Origin: CAYXPR01 sp964467255
GTDB lineage: Bacteria; Pseudomonadota; Alphaproteobacteria; Rickettsiales; RGZB01
Length of the DNA: 44,481 nt
NCBI GenBank assembly: GCA_964467255.1
Contig: CAYXPR010000015.1
Coordinates: 1 to 44,481, forward strand
Direction of reading: 5' to 3'
Below the pieces are notes generated by a model, which was given only the letters and a program-made list of their open reading frames with translations, ran no database searches and was not told where the DNA came from. This document shows, one piece after another, positions 26,252 through 35,068 of this stretch; the stretch's first letter is position 1; every line of letters begins with the position of its first letter. Both the position numbers and the translations under genes were made by a program.

Positions 26252-26269
26252 TTACTAAAATTTTAGTAA
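26252..26269. repeat. 18-bp perfect AT-rich palindrome between mltB and rlpA
   Basis: TTACTAAAATTTTAGTAA is an exact palindrome in the 61-bp gap before rlpA. It lacks a GC stem, so it is not a normal terminator, and could be an operator overlapping an rlpA promoter. Confidence 0.6.
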
Positions 26270-26305
26270 AATCCTCCCCCCTTAACCAACGAGAGACTTC
26301 AGTAT

Positions 26306-27199
26306 ATGATGATTGCTCGCTTTCTTAAGGTCGTTAGGAACATCGCGTGGGTAAGCTGCGTGAGTCTGGTGGTGTTTGCCTGTAGCAGCTATGGCTATTA
26401 CTCCACGGTAGACAAATACCGCCCCGAGTCATACCGCCCCTCGTTCCTGAGTTATTTTAAACGCCCACCTTCACGGACGGAAAACTGGGATAACTATAAA
26501 GTCGGCGCGCCTTACAAAATTAAGGGTAAGTTGTATAAGCCCAAAGAAGACGAGAAGTATAAAGAGGTGGGCTATGCCTCGTGGTATGGGCCGAAATTCC
26601 ATAACAAGCTGACGGCAAATGGCGAGATATTCGACCGCCATGATATTAGCGCGGCTCACAGAACGCTGCCCATGCCATGCATCGTACGCGTGACCAATCT
26701 TGAAAACGGTAAAACGCTGCTGGTACGTGTGAACGACCGCGGCCCGTTTGAAGATGGCCGCATTCTCGACCTTTCGGAGCGTGCCGCTGATTTGCTTGGC
26801 TTCCGTGAAAAAGGCGTCGCAAAAATAAAAGTGGAATTTGATAAGGTGCAAACGGCAAAGTTATTCCACGACAATCACGATGTGGATGCGCCGCCTGCGC
26901 CGCGCGTGCAAACGGCTCGCCACCATACCTCACCGCGTGAGACCACGATGGAGGCGCGCCTGCATACCTACGACCAGCATTTCGTGCAGACCGGTTCCTA
27001 TAGTTCGCGTGATAGTGCGAGCAGTATCGCAAAAGGCTTGAACAAATTGGGGAATGTGCGTATTGAAGAAGCAGAGCTTCGGGGCAGTATTCTCTATCGC
27101 GTGAAAGTAGGACCTTATAAAACGCAGGAAGAAGCCGGTAAAGCATTGGAACAGGTAGCGTATCTAGGATTTGATGATGCAATTATTGTCGGTAAATAA
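26306..27199 (+). CDS. rlpA: RlpA-family septal lytic transglycosylase with SPOR domain
   Basis: A 297-residue outer-membrane lipoprotein: the signal ends in the lipobox VFAC (Cys26). A linker of about 60 residues leads to the double-psi beta-barrel domain (87-176), with EVGYASWYGPKFHNKLTANG, SAAHRTLP (His118) and VRVNDRGPF (Asp144), the catalytic pair in RlpA. A SPOR domain (about 224-297) binds denuded glycans at the septum. RlpA digests stem-peptide-free glycan during daughter-cell separation. The next gene starts inside its last codons, so the pair is translationally coupled. Confidence 0.94.
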   Translation: MMIARFLKVVRNIAWVSCVSLVVFACSSYGYYSTVDKYRPESYRPSFLSYFKRPPSRTENWDNYKVGAPYKIKGKLYKPKEDEKYKEVGYASWYGPKFHNKLTANGEIFDRHDISAAHRTLPMPCIVRVTNLENGKTLLVRVNDRGPFEDGRILDLSERAADLLGFREKGVAKIKVEFDKVQTAKLFHDNHDVDAPPAPRVQTARHHTSPRETTMEARLHTYDQHFVQTGSYSSRDSASSIAKGLNKLGNVRIEEAELRGSILYRVKVGPYKTQEEAGKALEQVAYLGFDDAIIVGK

Positions 27200-28340
27200 A
27201 CTTTCTGTATTCTCTTTTTTTCTTTCCGTTTTTTCTCTTTTATTTTTAGCAACTCCGGCGCAGGCGCAAGAAGGCGGTGGTTTCACCACCACGGCGGAAT
27301 TTGCCGTGTTGCTAGATGTAAATAACGATTCGTTCCTTTACGAGAAAAAAGCCGATGAGCGTATGACGCCGTCATCGATGACGAAGCTGCTGACCACCTA
27401 TATTCTGTTTGAGCGCCTTAAAAGCGGCTCGGTGAAGATGGATGACACTTTCACCGTGAGCGAGAAGGCATGGAAAATGGCTGGCTCCAAAATGTTTGTG
27501 AGCGTGAATGCCCAGACAAAAATTGAAGACCTGCTAAAGGGTATCATCATTCAGTCTGGCAACGATGCCTGCGTGGTGGTGGCAGAAGGTCTTTCTGGTA
27601 GTGAAGAAGCATTTGCTGAGGAAATGAACCATGTGGCGGCAAAGCTGGGCATGAAGAACTCGCAGTTTAAAAATTCTAGTGGCTGGCCTGAGCCTGACCA
27701 TTATTCCACCCCGCGCGATTTGGCGATTTTGGGCAAGGCGCTGATTCGCGATTTCCCCGAATATTACCCCATGTTTGCGGAAAAAGAGTTTACGTTCCAC
27801 GGTATCCGCCAGCACAATCGCAATCCGCTGCTAGGCAAAAGCATTGGCGTGGATGGTCTTAAAACGGGCCATACCGAAGAGGCGGGTTACGGCATTGTTG
27901 CCTCTGCCCTGCAGGATGGCCGCCGACTGATTTCAGTCACCAACGGCATGAAGAGCGAGAAAGAGCGTGGTACGGAAACCGAACGCCTGCTGATGCATGG
28001 TTTCCGCGACTTTGAACACCGCGTGCTGTTTAAAGCAGGGCAAGTGGTGGATAATGCCGATGTCTGGTTTGGTAAAACCCCAACCGTTCCGCTGGTGATA
28101 GAAAAAGACGTTGCCTTCCTGCTTAGCCGCCGTGGTAATCACGGTATTAAGGTGGCGGTGGCTTACGAAAGCCCTATCCCTGCGCCGATTGCTAAAGGCC
28201 AGCAGGTTGCCGAGCTGGTGGTAAATAAACAGGGCATGGAAGAAACCCGCATTCCGCTTATCGCGGGTGAAGATGTGGCAGAGCTTTCCTATTTCAGCCG
28301 CCTCGTGCAAAAGGCCAAAATCCTTATTCTGCAACCATAA
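27177..28340 (+). CDS. D-alanyl-D-alanine carboxypeptidase (PBP5/6-like, S11 family)
   Basis: About 387 residues. The chosen ATG at 27177 has AGGA 7 nt upstream; ATG 27174 and TTG 27171 are in frame and differ by one or two residues. A signal peptide ends at ATPAQA. The active-site motifs are PSSMTK (SxxK), QSGN (SxN) and GLKTG (KTG). After the catalytic domain come the PBP5 beta domain and a hydrophobic C-terminal LVQKAKILILQP, fitting an amphipathic membrane anchor. The enzyme trims pentapeptides in the periplasm. It overlaps rlpA by 23 nt, and tmk begins 3 nt after its stop. Confidence 0.93.
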   Translation: MQLLSVNKLSVFSFFLSVFSLLFLATPAQAQEGGGFTTTAEFAVLLDVNNDSFLYEKKADERMTPSSMTKLLTTYILFERLKSGSVKMDDTFTVSEKAWKMAGSKMFVSVNAQTKIEDLLKGIIIQSGNDACVVVAEGLSGSEEAFAEEMNHVAAKLGMKNSQFKNSSGWPEPDHYSTPRDLAILGKALIRDFPEYYPMFAEKEFTFHGIRQHNRNPLLGKSIGVDGLKTGHTEEAGYGIVASALQDGRRLISVTNGMKSEKERGTETERLLMHGFRDFEHRVLFKAGQVVDNADVWFGKTPTVPLVIEKDVAFLLSRRGNHGIKVAVAYESPIPAPIAKGQQVAELVVNKQGMEETRIPLIAGEDVAELSYFSRLVQKAKILILQP

Positions 28341-28343
28341 GCG

Positions 28344-28997
28344 ATGCCCGCCGCCAAGTTCATCACGTTTGAAGGGGGTGAGGGCGCGGGGAAGTCTACC
28401 CAAATACGCCTGCTTGCAGAGGCGCTCAAAAATGCAGGCATTCCGTGCGCGATGACGCGTGAGCCGGGCGGCACACCTGAAGCGGAGGCCATTCGTGGCT
28501 TGCTGGTGAGCGGTGAGCCGAGCAAGATGGACGCGATGACGGAATTGCTTTTACATTATGCCGCGCGCCGCGACCACGTAACGAAATCCATCCAACCCAA
28601 GCTGGCGGAAGGCACATGGGTGGTGAGCGACCGTTTTTCAGACTCCACACTGGCGTATCAAGGCCACGGCCACAAACTGGGTGAAGAGGTGGTGAAGAAG
28701 TTGCACAAAATGGTGCTGGGAAAGTTTTTGCCACACTTGACCTTTGTGCTCGATATTGAAGTGGCCGATGGCATACGCCGTGCGGAAGGCCGCGGCGCAG
28801 CTGAAAACCGCTACGAAAAAATGGGGCATGATTTTCATGAACGCCTGCGTGATGGGTTTTTGGCGATTGCGGCTGCAGAGCCCAAACGCTGTGTGGTGGT
28901 GAATGCGGCCCGTAGCGTAGCAGAGGTGCATACGGATATTATCCGTCATGCGAATGAACGCCTGAAACTCAAACTCATTCCGGCGGCATTGCCATGA
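28344..28997 (+). CDS. tmk: Thymidylate kinase
   Basis: 217 residues. FEGGEGAGKSTQ is the P-loop, TREPGGTPEAEAIR the dTMP-binding segment and VSDRFSDSTLAYQG the DR(F/Y) motif. The LID-region arginines are in ADGIRRAEGRG. It phosphorylates dTMP to dTDP. It overlaps holB by 4 nt (ATGA); tmk-holB-metG-tatD is a conserved order in proteobacteria. Confidence 0.96.
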   Translation: MPAAKFITFEGGEGAGKSTQIRLLAEALKNAGIPCAMTREPGGTPEAEAIRGLLVSGEPSKMDAMTELLLHYAARRDHVTKSIQPKLAEGTWVVSDRFSDSTLAYQGHGHKLGEEVVKKLHKMVLGKFLPHLTFVLDIEVADGIRRAEGRGAAENRYEKMGHDFHERLRDGFLAIAAAEPKRCVVVNAARSVAEVHTDIIRHANERLKLKLIPAALP

Positions 28998-30118
28998 CGG
29001 AATTTAAAAAACCACAGCAGAACCCTACCGTGTTTGGCCATGAAGCTGAAGAAGCTGAAATTCTGCGTGCTTTTGCTTCCGGCAAGGCGCATCACGCATG
29101 GCTTATTTCAGGCCCCAAGGGCATTGGCAAGGCCACGCTGGCGTACCGCATGGCGCGCTGGGTGCTCGATAGTCCCGCAGCGGCCCGCAAAGCGGAAGTA
29201 GATACCTCGCAGCAGGGTTTGTTTGGCGAGTTGCTGCCTGCGCCCGTGGCGGAAACGCCCGCTGGTTTGGCGATTGATGAAACCAGTCATACCTTCACGC
29301 AGATTGCCGAAGGCTCGCACCCCGACCTGCTGGTTATCAGTGAAGAACAGCCGGATGAAGATGGCAAAGTAAGGCAGGAAATTTCGGTGGATGAAGTGCG
29401 CCGTGTGGGGCATTTTCTTTCACTCACTTCATCGCAATCGGGCTGGCGCGTGGTAATTGTAGATAGCGCGGATAATATGAACCGCAACGCCGCAAACGCG
29501 CTACTAAAGCTACTGGAAGAACCGCCTGCGCGGGCGCTCTTTATTCTGGTGAGCCATGCACCAGGGAGGCTGCTGCCGACCATTCGTTCGCGCTGCCGCT
29601 TCCTAAAATTACGCCCGCTGGCGGACCAGCCGATGAAGCAGGTGCTGAGCGCTGCTGCGCCTGACATTAACGACGCTCAGCTGCGTTTTGCGGCCACGGT
29701 TGCCCCCGGTTCGCCAGGCCTTGCGCTGGAATATAGCACCGATGCGGCGCGCGAGATGTATGGTGTGCTGCTTTCCATTTGCCGCAAGTTTCCCGCACTC
29801 GATATTCAGCAATGCCTTGAAATGGTGCAGCAGGTGACGTCTAAGAGTGACCCCGCCGCATGGCACCGCTTTGGTTACTTGCTGCAATATTTGATTGCCA
29901 GCACCGCGCAAGGCTCGATGACGGGGATATGGCAGCCAGAGGCTGTCAGCGGCGAAGCAGAGGTAAAAAAAGCCCTCGCATCAAAAGCTTCCCTTGATAA
30001 ATGGGCGGATGTATGGGAAAAAGTGAACCGCATGATGGTGGACGTGAACCGTGTGAATATGGACAAACGCCACACCGCCATCTGCATGCTTGAGGCGGTG
30101 AAATCAGTTGCTGCCTAA
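28994..30118 (+). CDS. holB: DNA polymerase III delta' subunit
   Basis: The 374-residue AAA+ clamp-loader subunit has an N-terminal Walker A-like GPKGIGKATLAYRMA, a sensor/arginine-region DSADNMNRNAANALLKLLEE with PP, and RSRCRFLKLRPL. I do not see the four-cysteine zinc module of E. coli delta'; instead an Ala/Pro/Glu-rich stretch of about 40 residues follows the first helix region, common in alphaproteobacteria. It works in loading the beta clamp. It overlaps tmk. Confidence 0.93.
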   Translation: MTEFKKPQQNPTVFGHEAEEAEILRAFASGKAHHAWLISGPKGIGKATLAYRMARWVLDSPAAARKAEVDTSQQGLFGELLPAPVAETPAGLAIDETSHTFTQIAEGSHPDLLVISEEQPDEDGKVRQEISVDEVRRVGHFLSLTSSQSGWRVVIVDSADNMNRNAANALLKLLEEPPARALFILVSHAPGRLLPTIRSRCRFLKLRPLADQPMKQVLSAAAPDINDAQLRFAATVAPGSPGLALEYSTDAAREMYGVLLSICRKFPALDIQQCLEMVQQVTSKSDPAAWHRFGYLLQYLIASTAQGSMTGIWQPEAVSGEAEVKKALASKASLDKWADVWEKVNRMMVDVNRVNMDKRHTAICMLEAVKSVAA

Positions 30119-30153
30119 GCCAAGTAACATTTTAAAGTAGATAAGAGGTGCGG

Positions 30154-31029
30154 ATGGAAGCGTTGCAGACATTGCTGGGTCAGTTGGTGGATTTCATCGG
30201 TAGCATGGGCTACTGGGGTATTTACATCCTGACCTTCATCGAAAGCACCTTCGTGCCGCTGCCAAGTGAGCTGGTGGTGATTCCTGCTGGTTATCTTGCG
30301 CATCAGGGCTTGTTTAACTTCTGGATGCTGTTTTTAGTTGCTACGGTTGGCACGCTTTCCGGTGCTGTGTTCAATTACTGGCTTGGCATGACGCTTGGCC
30401 GCAAATTCCTGCTTGCTTATGGCAAATATATGTTCATTTCGGAAGAACGCTTCAAAAAAGTGGAAGAATTCTTTAAAGAGCATGGCTCTATCTCTACCTT
30501 CAGCGGCCGTTTCATTCCTGGTGTTCGCCATCTGATTCCAATTCCGGCTGGTATTGCCAAAATGGATTTCAAAAAATTCTGTATCTACACCACGGCGGGT
30601 GGCGGCGGCTGGATGCTGATTCTGCTCACCATCGGTTACCTGATTGGCGATAACAAGCAGCAGGTAGAAGAGTCGCTGCACATGGTTCAGGCGTTTGTTG
30701 CTGTGTTCCTGATTCTGCTGGTGGTCTCGTATGGCTGGTATTATAGCCGTAAGAAAAAAGGCCCGCTTTCAAACCTTGATGTGATGGTGCCCTCGAGTGA
30801 CGTCATGAAACCGCTGAAGGGTATGAACAAACCGACACCTCATAAGAAAGAGGAAGAATCAGAAGACATGATTTACCCTGCCACGCAGGCCATGGAAATG
30901 CTGCGCGAAAATTCGCGTAAAAAACCTGCCACGCGCAAAAGAGCGACGAAGAAGAAGCCAGCAGGCAAGAAACCGGCGGCGAAAAAGCCAGCGGCGAAGA
31001 AGGGGAAAAAACGTGGCGGGAAAAAGTAA
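30154..31029 (+). CDS. DedA-family membrane protein with Lys/Pro/Ala-rich tail
   Basis: About 291 residues from ATG 30154, with AAGAGG upstream. The DedA core has ESTFVPLPSELVVIPAGYLA (re-entrant segment), FSGRFIPGVRHLIPIPAGIA with the functional Arg, and several membrane helices. Family members are proton-dependent and include flippases that recycle undecaprenyl phosphate and phosphatidylethanolamine. After about residue 200 the protein becomes soluble. The last 36 residues are a histone-H1-like tail with 19 Lys/Arg and KKPAAKKPAAKK repeats. The metG GTG start is inside the tail-coding DNA. Confidence 0.9.
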   Translation: MEALQTLLGQLVDFIGSMGYWGIYILTFIESTFVPLPSELVVIPAGYLAHQGLFNFWMLFLVATVGTLSGAVFNYWLGMTLGRKFLLAYGKYMFISEERFKKVEEFFKEHGSISTFSGRFIPGVRHLIPIPAGIAKMDFKKFCIYTTAGGGGWMLILLTIGYLIGDNKQQVEESLHMVQAFVAVFLILLVVSYGWYYSRKKKGPLSNLDVMVPSSDVMKPLKGMNKPTPHKKEEESEDMIYPATQAMEMLRENSRKKPATRKRATKKKPAGKKPAAKKPAAKKGKKRGGKK

Positions 31030-32680
31030 AGCTTTTTACATCACCACGCCCATCTACTATGTTAACGATTCTCCGCATATCGGGCATGCGTATACCACCA
31101 TTGCATGCGATGTCATGGCGCGCTTCATGCGGCTGGATGGTGCTGAAGTAAAGTTCCTGACCGGCACGGATGAACACGGGCAGAAGGTGGATAAAGCCGC
31201 CGCTGCCGCGGGCAAAGCGCCGCTGGCGTTTTGTGATGAAGTGTCGCAGCGTTTTCGCCACTTGGTGAAAGACCCGAACCGTGTGGATGGCGGGGCGAAC
31301 ATTCTCAATGCTTCCAACAATGACTTTATCCGCACCACCGAGCCGCGTCATTTAAAGGCCTGTCAGGCATTGTGGGAAAAGCTCAAAGAAAGCGGGCATA
31401 TTTATCTTGATGAATATGACGGTTGGTATTCCGTGCGCGATGAAGCCTATTACGCAGAATCAGAATTGATTGAAAAAGACGGCAAAAAATTAGCCCCCAC
31501 TGGCGCAGAAGTGGAATGGGTGCGTGAGGAAAGTTACTTCTTCCAGCTCAGCGTGTTTGGCAAAAAGCTGCTCGAATTTTATGACAAGAACCCTGACTTT
31601 ATCGTGCCGCAATACCGCATGAATGAAGTAAAGCAGTTTGTGAAAAGCGGGCTGCAGGACCTTTCCGTGTCACGCACGAAATTCGGCTGGGGCATTCCGG
31701 TGCCCGAGCGCAAAGGCCATGTGATGTATGTGTGGATTGATGCGCTGACGAACTACCTGACCGCCGTGGGTTACCCCGATGTGAATGGCGAAGAATATAA
31801 AAAATTCTGGGCGCCGGACGATGAAGCCAAGCAGCGCGAGGAACACCCGGATTATGTGCGCGGCAATGCCGTGCATGTAATTGGGAAGGACATCCTGCGC
31901 TTCCATGCGGTGTATTGGCCCGCGATGCTGATGGCGGCAAACTTGCCGCTGCCGAAGCAGATTGTGGCGCATGGCTGGTGGACCATTGAAGGTGAGAAAA
32001 TGAGCAAGTCGCTCGGCAACGTGCTTTCCCCGCAGGACATGATTACCAAAGCAGGCGGTGTGGATCAGCTGCGTTACTTCATGCTGGCGGCGATGCCGTT
32101 CGGTAATGACGGTGATTTTGCCCAAAGCCGCATGGTGGAAAATATCAATGCTGACCTTGCCAACAATATCGGCAATCTTGCCCAGCGTACCTTGTCGCTC
32201 ATTCAGAAAAATTGCGACGGCAAAGTGCCGGAGTTTGATAACTCGCTGCTGGATGATGACGACAAGGCGCTGCTCAAAGAAGTGCAGGTGACGGAAAAAG
32301 GCACGCCTGCTATTGTGCGTAAGCGCTATGAAAACGGTGAGTTTCGCGAAGTGCTGGATGACATCAAGCGCATGGGTTTTTATGCTAACGAATATATCGA
32401 TAAAAAAGCGCCGTGGACTAAGGCTAAAACCAATATGGTTCATGCCCACACGATTTTATATCACCTTGCTGAAGCAGTGCGCTGTATCGCAATTATGCTT
32501 CAGCCTTTCGCTCCCAGCGCGTGCGCAAAAATATTAGTGCAGGTGGGTTATGATGAAGAGGAAGCTAATGCGGGCGTTCCTTTCACGAAGTTGAGTCCAG
32601 ACTTTAAACTAAAACCCGGCACAGCGCTGCCGGTGCCGCAGGGGGTGTTCCCGCGTTTGCAGGTGGAGGCTAAAAAATGA
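31013..32680 (+). CDS. metG: Methionyl-tRNA synthetase
   Basis: The 555-residue class I synthetase has FYITTPIYYVND, HIGH (SPHIGHAYTT), GTDEHGQKV and KMSKS (GEKMSKSLGNVLSP). The anticodon-binding helical domain ends near LQPFAPSACAKI. There is no C-terminal tRNA-binding (Trbp111) domain and no zinc-knuckle Cys cluster, so it is the short metG type usual in alphaproteobacteria. The start is GTG at 31013, overlapping dedA by 17 nt and preceded by AAGGGG. Confidence 0.96.
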   Translation: MAGKSKAFYITTPIYYVNDSPHIGHAYTTIACDVMARFMRLDGAEVKFLTGTDEHGQKVDKAAAAAGKAPLAFCDEVSQRFRHLVKDPNRVDGGANILNASNNDFIRTTEPRHLKACQALWEKLKESGHIYLDEYDGWYSVRDEAYYAESELIEKDGKKLAPTGAEVEWVREESYFFQLSVFGKKLLEFYDKNPDFIVPQYRMNEVKQFVKSGLQDLSVSRTKFGWGIPVPERKGHVMYVWIDALTNYLTAVGYPDVNGEEYKKFWAPDDEAKQREEHPDYVRGNAVHVIGKDILRFHAVYWPAMLMAANLPLPKQIVAHGWWTIEGEKMSKSLGNVLSPQDMITKAGGVDQLRYFMLAAMPFGNDGDFAQSRMVENINADLANNIGNLAQRTLSLIQKNCDGKVPEFDNSLLDDDDKALLKEVQVTEKGTPAIVRKRYENGEFREVLDDIKRMGFYANEYIDKKAPWTKAKTNMVHAHTILYHLAEAVRCIAIMLQPFAPSACAKILVQVGYDEEEANAGVPFTKLSPDFKLKPGTALPVPQGVFPRLQVEAKK

Positions 32681-33006
32681 GCTGGATGAACGGGTGGTTT
32701 TATTTAGGCGTTGGCTTGCTGCTTTCCATGATTGGCAATCCGCTGCTGAAAGCCGCTAACGGTTTTGAAAAGCCGCTGCTGGGTGCGGTTGCCATGGTGA
32801 TGATGTTTGCGGCCACGTTCTTTTGGGCGATGAGCATTAAAACTTTACCGCTCGCTGTGGCCTATGTGATTTGGAGCGGGGTGGGCACCTTCGTATTCGC
32901 CATTATCGGTATGATGTATTTCAATGAGCCGATGACGGTACTGAAGGCCGTATTCATGCTGCTGGTGCTAATAGGTTGTATCGGGCTTAAGGTTATCACC
33001 AAGTAA
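32677..33006 (+). CDS. SMR/EmrE-like small membrane protein lacking the essential glutamate
   Basis: A 109-residue protein with four helices. It aligns with EmrE without gaps over the first helix: YLGVGLLLSMIGNPLLK against YLGGAILAEVIGTTLMK. The third helix keeps YVIWSGVGTFVF (EmrE YAIWSGVG). Glu14, the proton- and substrate-binding residue of all classical SMR pumps, is Ser17 here. It is therefore unlikely to be a standard drug/proton antiporter; a lipid- or sugar-lipid-related DMT role is possible. It overlaps metG by 4 nt (ATGA), and tatD follows 9 bp later. Confidence 0.82.
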   Translation: MSWMNGWFYLGVGLLLSMIGNPLLKAANGFEKPLLGAVAMVMMFAATFFWAMSIKTLPLAVAYVIWSGVGTFVFAIIGMMYFNEPMTVLKAVFMLLVLIGCIGLKVITK

Positions 33007-33015
33007 GGCGCAATT

Positions 33016-33792
33016 ATGCTGGTTGATTCGCACTGTCATTTGAACTATCCCGAATTCGCAAACCTACCGGATTTTTTGAAGCGGGCCGAGAATGCAGACG
33101 TAAAGCTGCTACAGACCATCAGCACCAAGCGCAGTGACTTTGCAGTGATTACCAAAATCGCGGAAGAGAATAAGCAGGTGTTTTGCTCCATCGGCATTCA
33201 TCCGCACGAAGCGGAAGACCACACCGATATGACGGTAGCTGAACTGGTGAAATGGGCGGCGCACCCGAAGGTGATTGGTATTGGCGAAACCGGCCTCGAT
33301 TATTTTTATGAACACAGCCCTCGCGAAATACAGAAAACACTATTCCACACACATATCGAAGCGGCGCGCCAGCTGAAGCTGCCACTTATCATCCACAGCC
33401 GTGATGCAGACGATGACATGGTGGCGATACTGGAAGAAGAAATGGGGAAGGGGGCGTTTACCTTTTTGCTGCATTGCTTCAGTTCCACCCGCACGCTAGG
33501 CGAAAAAGCGTTGGCGCTGGGCGGTTATATTTCACTCTCTGGTATTTTGACCTTCAAAAAATCCACTGACCTGCAGGCCTGCGCGAAAGACTTCCCCCTA
33601 AACCGCCTTTTGGTGGAAACCGATGCGCCGTATCTTGCACCCGTGCCGCATCGTGGCAAACCGTGCGAGCCGGCCTTCACCCGTCATACGGCAGAATTCC
33701 TCGCGGAGCTTCGCGGCATTTCCTATGCGGAAGTGGCCGACGCCACGACGGAAAATTTCTTCCGCCTGTTTACCAAGACCAGCAATATTTAA
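33016..33792 (+). CDS. tatD: TatD-family metal-dependent DNase
   Basis: At 258 residues it has all TatD landmarks: DSHCHLNYPE, GIHPHEAED, IGETGLDYFYEHSP, LPLIIHSRDAD, FLLHCFSS and VETDAPYLAPVPHRGKPCEP. These supply the His/Glu/Asp metal ligands of the TIM barrel. The product is a 3'-5' exonuclease; the YcfH/TatD type is usually found behind metG and holB, as here. Its stop abuts the stop of the convergent lipoprotein gene. Confidence 0.95.
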   Translation: MLVDSHCHLNYPEFANLPDFLKRAENADVKLLQTISTKRSDFAVITKIAEENKQVFCSIGIHPHEAEDHTDMTVAELVKWAAHPKVIGIGETGLDYFYEHSPREIQKTLFHTHIEAARQLKLPLIIHSRDADDDMVAILEEEMGKGAFTFLLHCFSSTRTLGEKALALGGYISLSGILTFKKSTDLQACAKDFPLNRLLVETDAPYLAPVPHRGKPCEPAFTRHTAEFLAELRGISYAEVADATTENFFRLFTKTSNI

Positions 33793-34221
33793 TTAATAAC
33801 AGCGGTGCCAGCGGCAATAATGCCGGTTTTGGTTGAGCATTTCGCTGCGGCGGATTTCTGCCTCAAGCCTTAGCGTATTGTTTGTGTTCACGATACAGTT
33901 AGCAAATTCTGGCGTGTTTTCCTGCACGCCGTAGGACATGCAGATGCTATAAGCCTCGCTGCATTTTTTGTCGTTCAGTTTGCGTTTGGAATACTCCGCG
34001 GCAAGGCGCTTTTGCGCCAGGGCAAATTCCGGCGGCAGCGTCATCACCTGGTGGTATTGTGCGCAGACTTGGCGATGCGAAAGGCCATTTAGATAGTCCC
34101 GCGCGCCAACATCCGTGGCATCGTTCAAAAACTGATGCTGTCGGCCCACGCAGGCGGTAAGCACGCAAGCAACCAGTGCGAAGATTAAAAAATGCGAAAA
34201 ATGGCTTCTTTCCATACCCAA
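33793..34221 (-). CDS. Small lipoprotein, unknown function
   Basis: 142 residues (140 if the ATG at 34215 is used). The signal sequence FLIFALVACVLTAC ends in a good lipobox, LTAC. The mature region is rich in Cys (CAQYH, KKCSEAY, ICMSYG, NCIVN, HYCRWHRCY) and helical. No family is recognised. It diverges from the MBL hydrolase gene with 52 bp between, and its stop lies directly against that of tatD. Confidence 0.68.
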   Translation of the reverse strand: MGMERSHFSHFLIFALVACVLTACVGRQHQFLNDATDVGARDYLNGLSHRQVCAQYHQVMTLPPEFALAQKRLAAEYSKRKLNDKKCSEAYSICMSYGVQENTPEFANCIVNTNNTLRLEAEIRRSEMLNQNRHYCRWHRCY

Positions 34222-34273
34222 AACTTTCCGGCTGCATTATAGTAGCAATCATGCGGAAAAAGAATGGTATTTT

Positions 34274-35053
34274 ATGGCCATCAACGTAACAATTTTGGGC
34301 TGTGGTGCCTCCACTGGTGTGCCAGTGATTGGCTGCGACTGCGCCATCTGTCATTCGGCTGACCCTAAAGATAATCGCACCCGCGTCTCTCTGCATGTGG
34401 AAGTGGATGGGGTTGGCATTCTGATTGATACGTCACCTGACCTACGTTTTCAGGCACTGCGCGAAAATATCCGTCAAGTGGATGCGGTGCTTTACACCCA
34501 CGAGCATGGCGACCATAGCCACGGGCTGGATGATTTAAAGCGCTTTAATCACCTGAAGCAATCCGCCCTAACTGTGTATGGTGATGCCCGCACACTGGAG
34601 TTGATAGAAAGCCGTTTTTCCTACGCATTTTTAGAGCCAAACCCGCAGTTTGGCTGGTTTCGCGCCGCCCTTGTGCCACAGGTAGTGGAGCCATACAAAA
34701 CCTTTGAGGTTGCGGGGGTTAAAATTCTACCATTTCTGCAAGAGCATGGCCGCATCATGACGCTAGGCTACCGCATTGGCGACGTTGCCTATTCTACCGA
34801 CCTGAATGCCCTCGATGATAAGGCCTTCGAGGCCCTAAAGGGCGTGCATACGTGGGTGGTAGATGCCCAGACCTATAGTGCCCCCATCACCCACTCAAAT
34901 GTGGAGCGTACTCTTGGCTGGATTGAGCGTGTGCGGCCAAAACGCGCCATTTTAACCCATATGGGGCACGAGCTTTCTTATGCTAAATTGAAGGCAGAGC
35001 TGCCCAAAGGGGTAGAGCCGGGTTATGATGGCCTGCGGTTTGAATTGCCCTAA
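34274..35053 (+). CDS. MBL-fold hydrolase, PhnP-like (phosphoribosyl cyclic phosphodiesterase type)
   Basis: 259 residues. ILGCGASTGVPVIGCDCAIC is the PhnP-type start with its structural zinc cysteines. THEHGDHSHGLDD is the metallo-beta-lactamase metal motif, and LTHMGHEL the late His. Relatives hydrolyse cyclic phosphodiesters. With no phn operon present, the true substrate is open. The gene commonly follows tatD in alphaproteobacteria, and here a minus-strand lipoprotein gene is inserted between them. Confidence 0.88.
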   Translation: MAINVTILGCGASTGVPVIGCDCAICHSADPKDNRTRVSLHVEVDGVGILIDTSPDLRFQALRENIRQVDAVLYTHEHGDHSHGLDDLKRFNHLKQSALTVYGDARTLELIESRFSYAFLEPNPQFGWFRAALVPQVVEPYKTFEVAGVKILPFLQEHGRIMTLGYRIGDVAYSTDLNALDDKAFEALKGVHTWVVDAQTYSAPITHSNVERTLGWIERVRPKRAILTHMGHELSYAKLKAELPKGVEPGYDGLRFELP

Positions 35054-35068
35054 AATGCAGCAATTCTC

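Noticed and set aside
30930..31025. Tandem repeat array in the dedA 3' end as a possible mobile or CRISPR-like repeat
   Set aside because: The repetition reflects KKPAAKK codons in frame and has no spacers or regular unit outside the coding sequence.
31670..32449. 259-codon open frame on the minus strand inside metG
   Set aside because: Opposite-strand shadow of a strongly conserved gene; the His/Arg-rich composition is typical of such shadows.
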